Of a stretch of 64,000 bases of DNA, positions 44,265-53,727 are shown one piece after another. The stretch lies in contig NZ_JAKZKT010000002.1 of NCBI RefSeq assembly GCF_022808645.1, positions 1 to 64,000 of the forward strand, read 5' to 3'. Each line of letters opens with the position of its first letter. Position 1 is the stretch's first letter. The notes beneath the pieces were generated by a model. It saw only the letters and a program-made list of their open reading frames with translations. It did not search any database and had not been told where the DNA came from. This stretch comes from Bacillus litorisediminis. GTDB taxonomy: Bacteria; Bacillota; Bacilli; Bacillales; JC228. Both the position numbers and the translations under genes were made by a program.

Positions 44265-46277
44265 ATGGAAATGAATCAATATTTAGAAATGTTTATTGAA
44301 GAGAGTAAAGAGCATCTTCAAGCTTGTAACGATTATTTGCTGGAACTGGAAAAGAATCCTGGAAACCTGGAATTTATCAATGAAATTTTCCGCTCAGCCC
44401 ATACGCTTAAAGGGATGTCAGCTACAATGGGATTTGAAGATTTGGCAAATCTTACCCACCAAATGGAAAATGTGTTAGATGCAATCCGAAATCAAAAGGT
44501 TACAGTGACAAGTAATGTGTTAGATGTTGTTTTTATGGCTGTAGATGATCTGGAAGCAATGGTGTATTCAATCGCAGATGGAGGAGACGGGAAAAAAAAC
44601 GTTTCAGAAGTGGTGCGGCTATTAAAGCAAATTGAAACGGGACAGCCTGTTTCCCAAGAAAAGACGACTACGTCTGATCCGTCCGCACATACTGGCCAAA
44701 ATGAACGGACGCAATCATTTAATGATTATGAGCAAAACATTATTGCGCAATCATTGGAGCAAGGATATTCATGTATCGAATGTAAGATATCACTTCGTTC
44801 CGATTGTTTATTAAAGGCCGCGAGAGTGTTTATGGTTTTTGATGTTCTGGAAAAATCAGGTGAGGTTATAAAAAGTAATCCAACTACTGAGATTCTGGAA
44901 CAGGAAGCGTTTGATCAGACTTTCACCGTAACGGTTATTACGACTGAATCAGCTGAAGCAGTGGCTGCAAAAATTATGAAGGTATCTGAGATTGAAAAGG
45001 TTGAAACCAAACTGATTGACTTAGGCAATTTACGAAGTGCTCAGGCTGAAACAGCTGCAGCTGTAGCAGAAGAAGCAAAAGGAACTGCAGAATCTGAGCA
45101 AGTCAGCCTAAAAGAAAAGAAAGTATCCAAATCAATCCGCGTGAATATTGACCGGCTTGACCGGCTCATGAATCTATTTGAGGAGCTAATCATTGATAAG
45201 GGACGTTTGGAACAAATAGCGAAGGAATTAAAACATGCTCCTCTAACACAAACCGTTGAGCATATGTCCCGCTTATCCGGAGATCTGCAAGACATAATTT
45301 TAAAAATGCGGATGGTCCCAATCGACACAGTCTTTAATCGCTTTCCGCGGATGGTCAGACAACTCGCAAAAGATTTACGGAAAGAGATAGATTTTAAGAT
45401 TGAAGGGGCCGAGACAGAACTGGACAGAACGGTTATCGATGAAATAGGAGATCCTCTTGTTCATCTAATACGCAATGGGCTTGATCATGGCATCGAATCG
45501 CCAGAAGTACGGATTGCGAAAGGAAAAAATCCGGCAGGAACATTAGAATTGAAAGCCTACACAAGTGGAAACCATGTATTTATTGAAATTAAGGATGATG
45601 GAGCGGGAATTAATCGGGAAAAGGTTTTACAAAAGGCAATCTCCAAAGGAATTTTGTCAGAAGAGGACGGAAATAGTTTAACAGATTCTCAGGTTTATCA
45701 GCTTATCTTTTCGAGCGGTTTTTCTACAGCCGATCAAATTTCAGATATATCAGGGCGCGGTGTTGGGTTAGATGTTGTTAAACACACAATTGAATCACTG
45801 GGAGGAGTGATTACAATTGAATCCGAGCCTGACAAAGGATCTTTATTTTCAATCCAATTGCCAATGACCTTATCGATTATGACTGTATTATTGGTAGAGC
45901 TTGAAAATGAAAAATATGCAATTCCACTCTCTTCTATTATTGAAACACTGATTATCAATGAAACGGATATTTTAGAAGCCCATCATCAAAAGGTAATGGA
46001 ATACCGAGGGAAGGTTGTTCCTCTCGTATTCTTAAAGGAATTGTTTAAAGTACCTCTCCAAGAAAAATCGGAGGAAGAGGCCTTATATCCGGTAGTCGTT
46101 GTTAAAAAAGGCGAGAAGCAAATAGGATTAGTGGTTGATTCTTTTATCGGACAGCAAGAGGTCGTATTAAAACCATTAAGCCGTTATTTAGGAGATATAC
46201 AGGCAATCTCTGGAGCTACGATTTTAGGGGATGGACAAGTTGCTCTAATTATCGATTCAAATGCTTTCTTTCTATAA
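44265..46277 (+). CDS. cheA: Chemotaxis histidine kinase CheA
   Basis: CheA phosphorylates CheY and CheB in response to receptors. The 670-residue protein has the P1 domain with His46 in FRSAHTLKGMSATMGF, a P2 CheY-binding domain (about 165-260), P3 dimer helices (about 290-350), a P4 ATPase with HLIRNGLDHGIE, DDGAGI and GRGVGLDVV, and a P5 CheW-like domain (from about 540). The ATG at 44265 is 9 bp after AAAGGAG; a GTG at 44256 is too close to it. Confidence 0.98.
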   Translation: MEMNQYLEMFIEESKEHLQACNDYLLELEKNPGNLEFINEIFRSAHTLKGMSATMGFEDLANLTHQMENVLDAIRNQKVTVTSNVLDVVFMAVDDLEAMVYSIADGGDGKKNVSEVVRLLKQIETGQPVSQEKTTTSDPSAHTGQNERTQSFNDYEQNIIAQSLEQGYSCIECKISLRSDCLLKAARVFMVFDVLEKSGEVIKSNPTTEILEQEAFDQTFTVTVITTESAEAVAAKIMKVSEIEKVETKLIDLGNLRSAQAETAAAVAEEAKGTAESEQVSLKEKKVSKSIRVNIDRLDRLMNLFEELIIDKGRLEQIAKELKHAPLTQTVEHMSRLSGDLQDIILKMRMVPIDTVFNRFPRMVRQLAKDLRKEIDFKIEGAETELDRTVIDEIGDPLVHLIRNGLDHGIESPEVRIAKGKNPAGTLELKAYTSGNHVFIEIKDDGAGINREKVLQKAISKGILSEEDGNSLTDSQVYQLIFSSGFSTADQISDISGRGVGLDVVKHTIESLGGVITIESEPDKGSLFSIQLPMTLSIMTVLLVELENEKYAIPLSSIIETLIINETDILEAHHQKVMEYRGKVVPLVFLKELFKVPLQEKSEEEALYPVVVVKKGEKQIGLVVDSFIGQQEVVLKPLSRYLGDIQAISGATILGDGQVALIIDSNAFFL

Positions 46278-46298
46278 AAGTGAAGAGAGGGATGTTAT

Positions 46299-46745
46299 AT
46301 GTCAGAAATACTGGAACAAAAACTGATCGTATTTCAATTAAAGGAAAAAGAGTATGTAATCCCAGTGGAACAAGTTATATCGATTGAAAAACTGCTTCCG
46401 ATTACTCGGGTTCCATTAACAGAACATTTCATTAAAGGAGTAATAAATTTAAGGGGAGTCGTGATTCCAGTTGTTGATCTTAAATTAAGGCTGGGTTTGA
46501 AGGAAGAAGCTTATACCGAAAAAACCAGAATTATCATTATTTCAAATGACGAATCCGAAGTGGGCTTAATTGTAGACGGCGCACATGATGTAATTGATAT
46601 TGACACTCGAATGATCGAGTCACCCAAAACGGTTACTGCCGATAGCGATACAGAATGTATTGATGGTGTACTCCACTATAACAAACGGATTATGATTCTA
46701 TTAAATCTCAGAAAAGTATTAGGAGCTCAAACAGCTGATGTTTAG
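46299..46745 (+). CDS. cheW: Chemotaxis coupling protein CheW
   Basis: CheW links receptors to CheA. The 148-residue protein is a single CheW domain with IVFQLKEKEYVIPVEQV, the NLRGVVIPVVDLKLRLGL motif and VDGAHDVIDI. GAGAGGGATG precedes the start. It lies between cheA and cheC as in B. subtilis. Confidence 0.97.
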   Translation: MSEILEQKLIVFQLKEKEYVIPVEQVISIEKLLPITRVPLTEHFIKGVINLRGVVIPVVDLKLRLGLKEEAYTEKTRIIIISNDESEVGLIVDGAHDVIDIDTRMIESPKTVTADSDTECIDGVLHYNKRIMILLNLRKVLGAQTADV

Positions 46746-46763
46746 TAAGGGGTCTTGGTAAGG

Positions 46764-47399
46764 ATGGATCTGTATTCCATAACTCATTTTCATTTAGATA
46801 TTTTGAAAGAAGTCGGAAATATTGGCGCTGGCCATGCTGCGACTGCTTTATCCGCTTTGCTGGGGGAAAAGGTTGACATGGAAGTGCCTTCTGTCCGCCT
46901 AGCTTCCTATGATGAAATGGTGGAGCTCTCTGGGGGAAGCGAGACAACCGTAACCGCTGCTTATTTAACGATTCATGGAGATATAAATGGGCAAATGTTT
47001 TTTGTTTTACCAGTAAAACATGGAGAACGTTTTGTAGAAGTTTTATTGAATGAACCGGTTTCCTTCCTTAAACCGCCATTTTCAAGTCTATCTATATCAG
47101 TGTTAGAGGAAATTGGGAACATTGTTTCGGGTTCATATCTTTCAGCGCTCTCAGATTTTTCAGGCTTAAAGCTGCAGCCATCAGTTCCCGCAGTGAGTAT
47201 TGATATGTTTGGTGCAATCATAACCCATGGAATGCTAGAAATGTGTACATACACTGATTCTGTGATTGTAATTGAAACCTATTTACATTCAGAAAATTGG
47301 AAAGAAGAAAAAGTCAACGGCTATTTCCTTTTACTTCCGGATCCTGAATCGATCCCGGTCCTATTTCGCTCTCTCGGAGTTGAACAGGACGATGAATAA
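46764..47399 (+). CDS. cheC: CheY-P phosphatase CheC
   Basis: CheC dephosphorylates CheY-P and restrains CheD. The 211-residue protein has two active-site helices with the Glu-Asn pair: ILKEVGNIGAGHAATALSAL near residue 12 and VLEEIGNIVSGSYLSALSDF near 113. ATG 46764 is chosen over the in-frame TTG at 46755, which lies only 2 bp from AAGGGG. It overlaps cheD by 8 bp, matching the known CheC-CheD partnership. Confidence 0.96.
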   Translation: MDLYSITHFHLDILKEVGNIGAGHAATALSALLGEKVDMEVPSVRLASYDEMVELSGGSETTVTAAYLTIHGDINGQMFFVLPVKHGERFVEVLLNEPVSFLKPPFSSLSISVLEEIGNIVSGSYLSALSDFSGLKLQPSVPAVSIDMFGAIITHGMLEMCTYTDSVIVIETYLHSENWKEEKVNGYFLLLPDPESIPVLFRSLGVEQDDE

Positions 47400-47889
47400 T
47401 GCAGAATTGCTTGTTAAAGTAGGGATCGCGGATATGAAACTCGGACAGGCTCCGCAAATATTAAGGACAACAGGCTTAGGATCCTGTGTCGGGCTTGTTT
47501 TATATGACGAAAGATTAAAAATAGCAGGTATGGCACATGTCATGCTTCCAGATTCTTCATTAGCCAAAGCTGGAACAAGCCATATTGCCAAATACGCCGA
47601 TACAGCAGTTCCGAGCCTTTTAGCGGGACTATTGGAAAAGGGAGCAAGACAGCTTTCTATCAAAGCAAAGCTTGCTGGCGGAGCGCAGATGTTCGAGTAT
47701 GCAGGGGCAAATGAGCTTATGAGAATTGGTGCAAGGAATATTGAAGCAGTTAAAAATCAGCTAAATTCACTCAAATTGCCGATTGTGGCTGAGGATACTG
47801 GCGGTACAAATGGGAGAACAATCGATTTTGTAATTGAGACAGGGGTTTTACTTGTGAAAACCGTCAATAAAGGAGTTCATGAAATATAG
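47392..47889 (+). CDS. cheD: Chemoreceptor glutamine deamidase CheD
   Basis: CheD deamidates receptor glutamines and forms a feedback loop with CheC and CheY-P. The 165-residue protein has the catalytic Cys32 in TTGLGSCVGLVLYD, His49 in MAHVMLP and a later Thr-rich segment (DTGGTNGRTIDF). ATG 47392 is selected because it yields the normal length and has GGAG upstream; the same frame is open to 47272 inside cheC without support. Confidence 0.96.
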   Translation: MNNAELLVKVGIADMKLGQAPQILRTTGLGSCVGLVLYDERLKIAGMAHVMLPDSSLAKAGTSHIAKYADTAVPSLLAGLLEKGARQLSIKAKLAGGAQMFEYAGANELMRIGARNIEAVKNQLNSLKLPIVAEDTGGTNGRTIDFVIETGVLLVKTVNKGVHEI

Positions 47890-48206
47890 TGAGTGGTCAT
47901 TGGTTTTGGAATTTTTCATTTGGTTTGTTAGGTTTTCTTCTATACTTCTTGCTATCAATTGAAAAAAAAGAACCGGCTGAACTAATCATTCATTCGTTTT
48001 TGGTCTTTATACTTTTATTTTTTGTTATGTATTTGATCAGATATTTGGTATCAATCGGCATCCAAACACAAGAAGAACTAAATGAAGAAAAACAAATAGA
48101 CAGTGAAAATGAATTATTGACATTAACGAAGCAATTAGAAAAAGAAGATATCGCAAAAGTAGTTTCATATATACGAAATCAAATTCAAAAGGATCGCAAT
48201 GGATAA
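47889..48206 (+). CDS. Hypothetical membrane protein between cheD and sigD
   Basis: A 105-residue protein I do not recognise. Two hydrophobic segments (about 4-24 and 32-54) are followed by a charged helix (about 60-105, EEKQIDSENELLTLTKQLEKED) likely in the cytoplasm. GTG 47889 overlaps the cheD stop (TAGTG), so it is coupled to cheD. The nearest AAGGAG is 13 bp away, which is long. B. subtilis has no gene here. Its place in the operon suggests a motility or sigma-D-related membrane role; this is inference. Confidence 0.7.
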   Translation: MSGHWFWNFSFGLLGFLLYFLLSIEKKEPAELIIHSFLVFILLFFVMYLIRYLVSIGIQTQEELNEEKQIDSENELLTLTKQLEKEDIAKVVSYIRNQIQKDRNG

Positions 48207-48243
48207 ACAAGCTTTTAAGATTTAAAGGACAAGGAGGTTCAAC

Positions 48244-49005
48244 ATGGTACACGCATTAACAGATGATGAAAAGTTGTTATGGCAAAAATGGTCGGAGGCC
48301 CGTGACCAGGAAGCGGGCAATACTTTAATTCATAGATATATGCCACTTGTCCATTTCCATGTTCAGCGAATTTCAGCTGGTCTGCCTAAAAATGTCGGAA
48401 AGGACGATCTCATAAGTTTGGGTATGATGGGGTTGTTTGACGCGGTAGAACGGTTTGATCCTAACCGTGATTTAAAATTTGATACATATGCATCCTTTCG
48501 TATAAGAGGTGCTATTATAGATGGACTGAGAAAAGAAGATTGGCTCCCGAGAAGTACAAGAGACCGGGCCAAGAAAGTAGAAGCGGCATCAGAAAAGCTG
48601 ATGCAAAAATACTTTAGACAGGCAACAGCGGCTGAAATTGCGCAAGAATTGGAAACAACAGAAGAAGACGTATATAAAACAATGACTGAATATTTTTATG
48701 CATCTGTACTTTCAATTGATGATCATTCCTATGATAGCGAACAATCTGATCACCCATTGTTTGTAAAAGATGAACACACGCCGACTCCAGAAGAATCTGT
48801 CACATTTGAAGAAAAAATCAGTGAGCTGGCAAAAGGAATTAAGGAATTGTCAGAAAAAGAACAACTGGTTTTATCTCTCTTTTACCAAGAGGAATTAACG
48901 TTAACCGAAATAGGTCAAGTCATGAAGCTTTCTACATCGAGAATTTCACAAATACATGCAAAAGCACTGTATAAATTGAAAGAATACTTAAAGATGTGGA
49001 TGTGA
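48244..49005 (+). CDS. sigD: RNA polymerase sigma-D factor (flagellar, FliA type)
   Basis: Sigma-D directs transcription of flagellin, motor, receptor and autolysin genes. The 253-residue protein has region 2 (DLISLGMMGLFDAVERFDP, then TYASFRIRGAIIDGLR), region 3 and region 4 (LSEKEQLVLSLFYQEELTLTEIG, then STSRISQIHAKAL). ACAAGGAGG precedes the ATG. Its location near the 3' end of the long operon means its level depends on full-length transcription, a known basis for motile and sessile cell types in B. subtilis. Confidence 0.98.
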   Translation: MVHALTDDEKLLWQKWSEARDQEAGNTLIHRYMPLVHFHVQRISAGLPKNVGKDDLISLGMMGLFDAVERFDPNRDLKFDTYASFRIRGAIIDGLRKEDWLPRSTRDRAKKVEAASEKLMQKYFRQATAAEIAQELETTEEDVYKTMTEYFYASVLSIDDHSYDSEQSDHPLFVKDEHTPTPEESVTFEEKISELAKGIKELSEKEQLVLSLFYQEELTLTEIGQVMKLSTSRISQIHAKALYKLKEYLKMWM

Positions 49006-49011
49006 TTCTTT

Positions 49012-49323
49012 GTGGATATGAAGTCCATTGATTTACAAATTGCGATTCCAAGAACACAAGATTTAGGGAAGCTGCAAAGTGAAACGATGCAGCGCAATCT
49101 GGTACAGCATGATGTGAATAATGAACTTATTCTTAAGGAAGAGAGACAAAAACAACAGTCTGTCGTAAAGCAAGAACAAAAGGGAAGCGTTCAAAATAAC
49201 CAAAAGGAATCATCTACACATCATCAACAGCATCAGTCAAACCAACAAAAACAGAAGAATCCATCCCAAAAAGCTGAGATGAAGCATCCCTTTAAGGGAA
49301 AGATCATCGATTATAGCTCGTAA
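49012..49323 (+). CDS. Hypothetical Gln-rich protein between sigD and swrB
   Basis: A 103-residue protein I do not recognise. The N-terminal 40 residues are ordinary (SIDLQIAIPRTQDLGKLQSE). The middle (about 48-85) is very rich in Gln, Asn, Lys, Ser and His and looks disordered. The C-terminus has HPFKGKIIDYSS. GTG 49012 is 6 bp after GGATGTGA, one mismatch from GGAGGTGA, and 6 bp after the sigD stop; an ATG at 49018 is also possible. No membrane segment. Composition recalls export-substrate or chaperone-like flagellar proteins, but this is speculation. Confidence 0.7.
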   Translation: MDMKSIDLQIAIPRTQDLGKLQSETMQRNLVQHDVNNELILKEERQKQQSVVKQEQKGSVQNNQKESSTHHQQHQSNQQKQKNPSQKAEMKHPFKGKIIDYSS

Positions 49324-49338
49324 AAAGGAATGTAAAAA

Positions 49339-49899
49339 ATGATTGCTTTCTTTTTAACAATTAGCATCTTCTTAAATATATTATGCCTGCTTGCTATCGT
49401 CATTTTGTTTCAAAAGCAACACAGATTGCAAGACCTTGAAATGAAACAGCAGCACGCCTTACAGGAAATGGAGGATATACTGACCTCTTTTCTCTATGAA
49501 ATAAAGGAAGAAAATGAACAGCTGCAAGTATTGCTTGAAAATAATCAGCAGCCCTTGAAGCGAAATGAGGAGGTTTCAAGCCCGAAGCCAACTGCACCAG
49601 TTATTGTGAAGGAACAAGCAGGAGTTGACGTTCCTGGACCAACTTTATCTAAGAATAGTATTCAGCTTGGACAAGTCCGGAAAGCCTATAATGAACAGGA
49701 AGTCTCCTGGGAAAAGTATGAAGAGCTTCCTCCGTGGCTAAAGCTCGAGGATGAGCTGGATCAAAGTGAAACTGCTGCTCCTAAAGATCAGATCATTTCC
49801 CTTTGGAACGAGGGGCATACAATTGAAGCAATTGCCAAGAAAATAAATAAAGGTAAGACAGAGGTTGAACTTACGTTAAAATTTTATGGGATTCTCTGA
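49339..49899 (+). CDS. swrB: SwrB (YlxL) flagellar assembly checkpoint protein
   Basis: SwrB is a single-pass membrane protein that promotes activation of the flagellar export apparatus and thus sigma-D release. The 186-residue protein has an N-terminal membrane helix (about 2-24), a cytoplasmic coiled coil (about 28-65), a variable Pro-rich linker, and a conserved C-terminal helix-turn-helix-like part (IISLWNEGHTIEAIAKKIN, KTEVELTLKFYGIL). AAAAGGAATG precedes the ATG. It is the last gene of the fla/che operon. Confidence 0.88.
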   Translation: MIAFFLTISIFLNILCLLAIVILFQKQHRLQDLEMKQQHALQEMEDILTSFLYEIKEENEQLQVLLENNQQPLKRNEEVSSPKPTAPVIVKEQAGVDVPGPTLSKNSIQLGQVRKAYNEQEVSWEKYEELPPWLKLEDELDQSETAAPKDQIISLWNEGHTIEAIAKKINKGKTEVELTLKFYGIL

Positions 49900-49906
49900 A
49901 TCAAGC

Positions 49907-49935
49907 TTGAATGTAATCTTTTATTGTGCTATAGT
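49907..49935 (+). promoter_or_regulatory. Sigma-A promoter for rpsB
   Basis: A -35 TTGAAT at 49907-49912, a 17-bp spacer and -10 TATAGT at 49930-49935 with a TGC extension. It gives a leader of about 120 nt before rpsB. Confidence 0.75.
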
Positions 49936-49980
49936 ATCTTTTGGTGTGATTACACACGCTCTTTGATTTAAGAAATGGTG

Positions 49981-50011
49981 CTATTTTCACTTTTGTAAAA
50001 TAGTTTTTCTT
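49981..50011 (+). promoter_or_regulatory. Terminator-like hairpin in the rpsB leader
   Basis: A 7-bp AT-rich stem CTATTTT (49981-49987) with AAAATAG (49997-50003) followed by TTTTTCTT. It lies between the promoter and the rpsB ribosome site, so it could attenuate, or it could terminate read-through from the fla/che operon. Confidence 0.5.
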
Positions 50012-50047
50012 AAAAATGATAGGAGCGGAGGAAAAAAACCAAATTAG

Positions 50048-50779
<732 letters not shown>

Positions 50780-50803
50780 TAGCGCTTGAGACCAATAAAT
50801 ATG

Positions 50804-50840
50804 AAAGGTGATAAGATAACATTCCTTATCACCTTTTTTT
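50804..50840 (+). terminator. Intrinsic terminator after rpsB
   Basis: A perfect 11-bp stem AAGGTGATAAG (50804-50814) with CTTATCACCTT (50825-50835), then a T run. Confidence 0.9.
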
Positions 50841-50919
50841 AAGAATCATTTCCTAAAAAGTACAAATACTTTAAGAAAAACTGCAAAGTACATATTTTGT
50901 ATAAGGAGGACAACTCGTA

Positions 50920-51801
50920 ATGGCAATTACTGCGCAAATGGTTAAGGAATTACGTGAAAAAACTGGTGCCGGCATGATGGATTGCAAAAAGGCACTTCAA
51001 GAAACTGATGGGGACATGGACAAAGCAATTGATTATCTTCGTGAAAAAGGAATTGCAAAAGCTGCTAAAAAAGCAGACCGTATTGCTGCTGAAGGTACAA
51101 CTTACATTTTAGCACAAGGAAACGAAGCTGTTATTTTAGAAGTAAACTCTGAAACAGACTTCGTTGCTAAAAATGAAGCATTCCAAGCCCTAGTTAAAGA
51201 TTTAGCTGAATTTCTTCTGCAAAAGAAGCCTGCTACTGTTGAAGAGGCCCTCGCACAAGAAATGGCAAATGAAACAAAAGTAGAAGAGTATATCAATTCT
51301 GCGATTGCAAAAATTGGGGAGAAATTAACTCTACGCCGCTTTGAAATCAAAACTAAGAGCGATAACGATGCGTTTGGAGCATACCTACACATGGGTGGAC
51401 GTATTGGTGTGTTAACTGTAGTAACAGGATCTACAGATGAAGAGGCTGCTAAAGATGTAGCTATGCACATTGCTGCCCTAAATCCAAAATATGTATCACG
51501 TGATCAAGTTTCGGCGGAAGAAGTGGAACGTGAGCGTGAAGTATTAAAGCAACAAGCCCTTAACGAAGGCAAACCAGAAAACATTGTTGAGAAAATGGTT
51601 GAAGGACGTCTTAGCAAATTCTTCGAAGACATTTGTGCACTAGATCAAGCTTTCGTTAAAAACCCAGACCAAAAAGTACGTCAATTCTTAGAGTCTAAAG
51701 GGGCTACACTTGAAAGCTTCGTTCGTTATGAAGTTGGGGAAGGCATTGAAAAACGCCAAGATAACTTTGCTGAAGAAGTAATGAGCCAAGTTAAAAAATA
51801 A
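50920..51801 (+). CDS. tsf: Elongation factor Ts
   Basis: EF-Ts recycles EF-Tu by GDP release. The 293-residue protein has the N-terminal UBA-like domain ([19 protein letters not shown]), the [10 protein letters not shown] motif that contacts EF-Tu, and a complete coiled-coil and dimerisation region. TAAGGAGG sets the start. The hairpins after it form the complex element before pyrH. Confidence 0.98.
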   Translation: MAITAQMVKELREKTGAGMMDCKKALQETDGDMDKAIDYLREKGIAKAAKKADRIAAEGTTYILAQGNEAVILEVNSETDFVAKNEAFQALVKDLAEFLLQKKPATVEEALAQEMANETKVEEYINSAIAKIGEKLTLRRFEIKTKSDNDAFGAYLHMGGRIGVLTVVTGSTDEEAAKDVAMHIAALNPKYVSRDQVSAEEVEREREVLKQQALNEGKPENIVEKMVEGRLSKFFEDICALDQAFVKNPDQKVRQFLESKGATLESFVRYEVGEGIEKRQDNFAEEVMSQVKK

Positions 51802-51819
51802 ACAATCCTATAATCCTAA

Positions 51820-51927
51820 AGGGGCAAACCTGCAAAAGTGTCTGCCCCTCTCTCTTAAGAATAGAATGAATATGATTCTATTTTTAAGAGAGGGGAAAAG
51901 GCCATTATGGGATTGCCCCTATTTTTT
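51820..51927 (+). promoter_or_regulatory. Multi-hairpin element between tsf and pyrH
   Basis: GGGGCA (51821-51826) can pair with TGCCCC (51843-51848), then TCTCTCTT, which would terminate tsf. The same CCCC instead opens a long stem, 51845-51867 with 51875-51895 (21 bp, 2-nt bulge). In that fold GGGGCAA (51821-51827) is free to pair with TTGCCCC (51913-51919), directly before ATTTTTT. The two folds exclude each other. It may be an attenuator or two overlapping terminators. Confidence 0.55.
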
Positions 51928-52061
51928 ACACTTTAAGAAAGATTAATTGGCAGCAATGAAGATAAGCCGACCGGCTTGTCGCTAGCCAAGTATTCTTTAC
52001 CAGGTTACGAAATGCGTGAACCCAGTGTGCATTTCTATTAACTACATAATCGGAGGTTCTT

Positions 52062-52784
52062 ATGAGCAATCCAAAATATAAGCGCATCGTCTTAAAGTTA
52101 AGCGGGGAAGCTCTTGCAGGTGAACAAGGATTCGGTATTAACCCGACTGTCATTAAATCTATTGCAGATCAAGTCAAAGAAATAGCTATTCTTGGTGTAG
52201 AGGTAGCAGTAGTGGTGGGCGGCGGCAATATCTGGCGAGGCAAAGTCGGCAGTGAAATGGGAATGGACCGTGCAACCGCTGACTACATGGGGATGCTTGC
52301 CACTGTTATGAATTCGCTTGCTCTCCAAGATAGCCTTGAACAAATTGGAGTCGAAACAAGAGTTCAAACCTCTATTGATATGAGACAAGTAGCAGAACCA
52401 TATATTAGAAGACGTGCAATCCGCCATTTAGAAAAGAAAAGGGTAGTGATTTTTGCAGCAGGTACTGGTAACCCTTATTTTTCAACAGATACTACAGCAG
52501 CCTTGCGAGCGGCTGAAATTGAAGCTGATGTTATTTTAATGGCAAAGAACAACGTCGATGGTGTTTATTCCGCAGACCCAAAAGTGAACAAAGATGCGAA
52601 AAAGTATGATGAATTATCCTATTTAGATGTGCTTAAAGAAGGATTAGCAGTTATGGATTCCACAGCATCATCGCTCTGTATGGATAATGATATCCCACTC
52701 ATTGTCTTCTCCATCATGGAAAGTGGAAATATTAAACGTGCCGTTATGGGTGAATCTATTGGAACAATTGTAAGGGGGAAATAA
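52062..52784 (+). CDS. pyrH: UMP kinase
   Basis: UMP kinase makes UDP from UMP and ATP and is allosterically controlled by GTP and UTP. The 240-residue amino-acid-kinase-fold protein has [24 protein letters not shown], the [17 protein letters not shown] nucleotide loop and [19 protein letters not shown] precedes the ATG. frr begins one base after the stop, as in most bacteria. Confidence 0.98.
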   Translation: MSNPKYKRIVLKLSGEALAGEQGFGINPTVIKSIADQVKEIAILGVEVAVVVGGGNIWRGKVGSEMGMDRATADYMGMLATVMNSLALQDSLEQIGVETRVQTSIDMRQVAEPYIRRRAIRHLEKKRVVIFAAGTGNPYFSTDTTAALRAAEIEADVILMAKNNVDGVYSADPKVNKDAKKYDELSYLDVLKEGLAVMDSTASSLCMDNDIPLIVFSIMESGNIKRAVMGESIGTIVRGK

Positions 52785-52785
52785 C

Positions 52786-53343
52786 ATGGCAAAACAAGTA
52801 ATCGATTCAACGAAAGATCGGATGAGTAAAGCAATCCAGGCTTTTTCAAAGGAATTAGCCAGTATCAGGGCTGGCCGTGCGAGTGCATCTCTGCTTGACA
52901 GAGTGACAGTTGACTATTATGGAGCTCCAACGCCTGTCAACCAATTGGCATCGGTCAGTGTACCAGAAGCCCGTTTATTAGTGATTCAGCCTTATGACAA
53001 ATCCATATTAGGCGATATTGAAAAAGCAATCCTTAAGTCCGATATCGGATTAACACCTTCCAATGACGGAAGCATTATTCGCCTCACTGTACCTCCTCTA
53101 ACAGAGGAACGCAGAAAAGAATTGGTCAAAGTGGTAAAGAAAGAGGCGGAAGAAGCCAAAGTAGCAGTACGAAATATCCGTCGTGATGCCAATGATGAGT
53201 TGAAAAAGCTTCAAAAAAATGGGGAATTAACGGAAGATGAACTTCGCGGCTACAGTGATGATGTGCAAAAACTCACTGATGAGCAAATTGCCAAAATTGA
53301 CTCCCTCGCGAAGGATAAAGAAAAACAAATTATGGAAGTGTAA
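52786..53343 (+). CDS. frr: Ribosome recycling factor
   Basis: RRF splits post-termination ribosomes together with EF-G. The 185-residue protein has [22 protein letters not shown], the [16 protein letters not shown] segment, and the C-terminal long helices of domain I ([19 protein letters not shown]). AAGGGGGA lies in the end of pyrH. A strong terminator follows. Confidence 0.98.
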   Translation: MAKQVIDSTKDRMSKAIQAFSKELASIRAGRASASLLDRVTVDYYGAPTPVNQLASVSVPEARLLVIQPYDKSILGDIEKAILKSDIGLTPSNDGSIIRLTVPPLTEERRKELVKVVKKEAEEAKVAVRNIRRDANDELKKLQKNGELTEDELRGYSDDVQKLTDEQIAKIDSLAKDKEKQIMEV

Positions 53344-53370
53344 AAAGGGAGGTTTGTCCTCTCTTTTTTC
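53344..53370 (+). terminator. Intrinsic terminator after frr
   Basis: A 9-bp stem (53344-53352 with 53358-53366, one G-U pair) followed by TTTT. Confidence 0.85.
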
Positions 53371-53403
53371 TTTCAATCAGTTTCAGTGTTATTCCGTTGC
53401 AAA

Positions 53404-53449
53404 GCTCGCCATTTCGGGCGAGTTTTCTTTATACATTTAAGAATGTATA
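53404..53449 (+). terminator. Second terminator-like hairpin plus palindrome
   Basis: CTCGCC (53405-53410) pairs with GGCGAG (53417-53422) before TTTTCTTT, resembling the end of the interspersed repeat. A perfect 8-bp palindrome TATACATT/AATGTATA (53430-53437 with 53442-53449) follows directly and abuts repeat R3. Confidence 0.55.
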
Positions 53450-53562
53450 AAATTTTAGCGAAGAAGTATATTCGACGTAGTTACAATTTTTGGGAATAAA
53501 GTATAAGTGCAACTACGCCTCTGTCTTCGCCTAACGGCTTGCCACTCGGCGAGTTTTCTTTA
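53450..53562 (+). repeat. Interspersed repeat copy R3
   Basis: About 113 bp alignable over its full length with R2 (15781-15899). The core CGCCTCTGTCTTCGCC is at 53516-53531, followed by GGCTTGCCACTCGGCGAG and TTTTCTTTAT. GGCTTGCCACTCG is also in R1. All three copies lie in gaps immediately or shortly after a stop codon. No reading frame is evident inside. Confidence 0.75.
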
Positions 53563-53640
53563 TATAAGACCAATGATATGATGGGAACGAAAGTTTATTT
53601 TTATACAAATCATAAATGTGAAGAAAAATATGTCAATTTT

Positions 53641-53649
53641 TGATATAAT
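53641..53649 (+). promoter_or_regulatory. Extended -10 promoter for uppS
   Basis: TGATATAAT gives a perfect TATAAT at 53644-53649 with a TGN extension. No good -35 lies 17 bp upstream. It is about 80 bp before the uppS start. Confidence 0.5.
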
Positions 53650-53727
53650 CATGCAAGAAATCAATTTGATTCCTTGATCCAGTTGGATATGGGGGGACTC
53701 TTACAGGGGGACAAAGGAGGACTTTTT

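Noticed and set aside
47879-47962. Short 27-codon frame starting inside the end of cheD
   Set aside because: AAGGAG is only about 3 bp from its ATG, and it overlaps the 105-residue gene that has a more protein-like layout.
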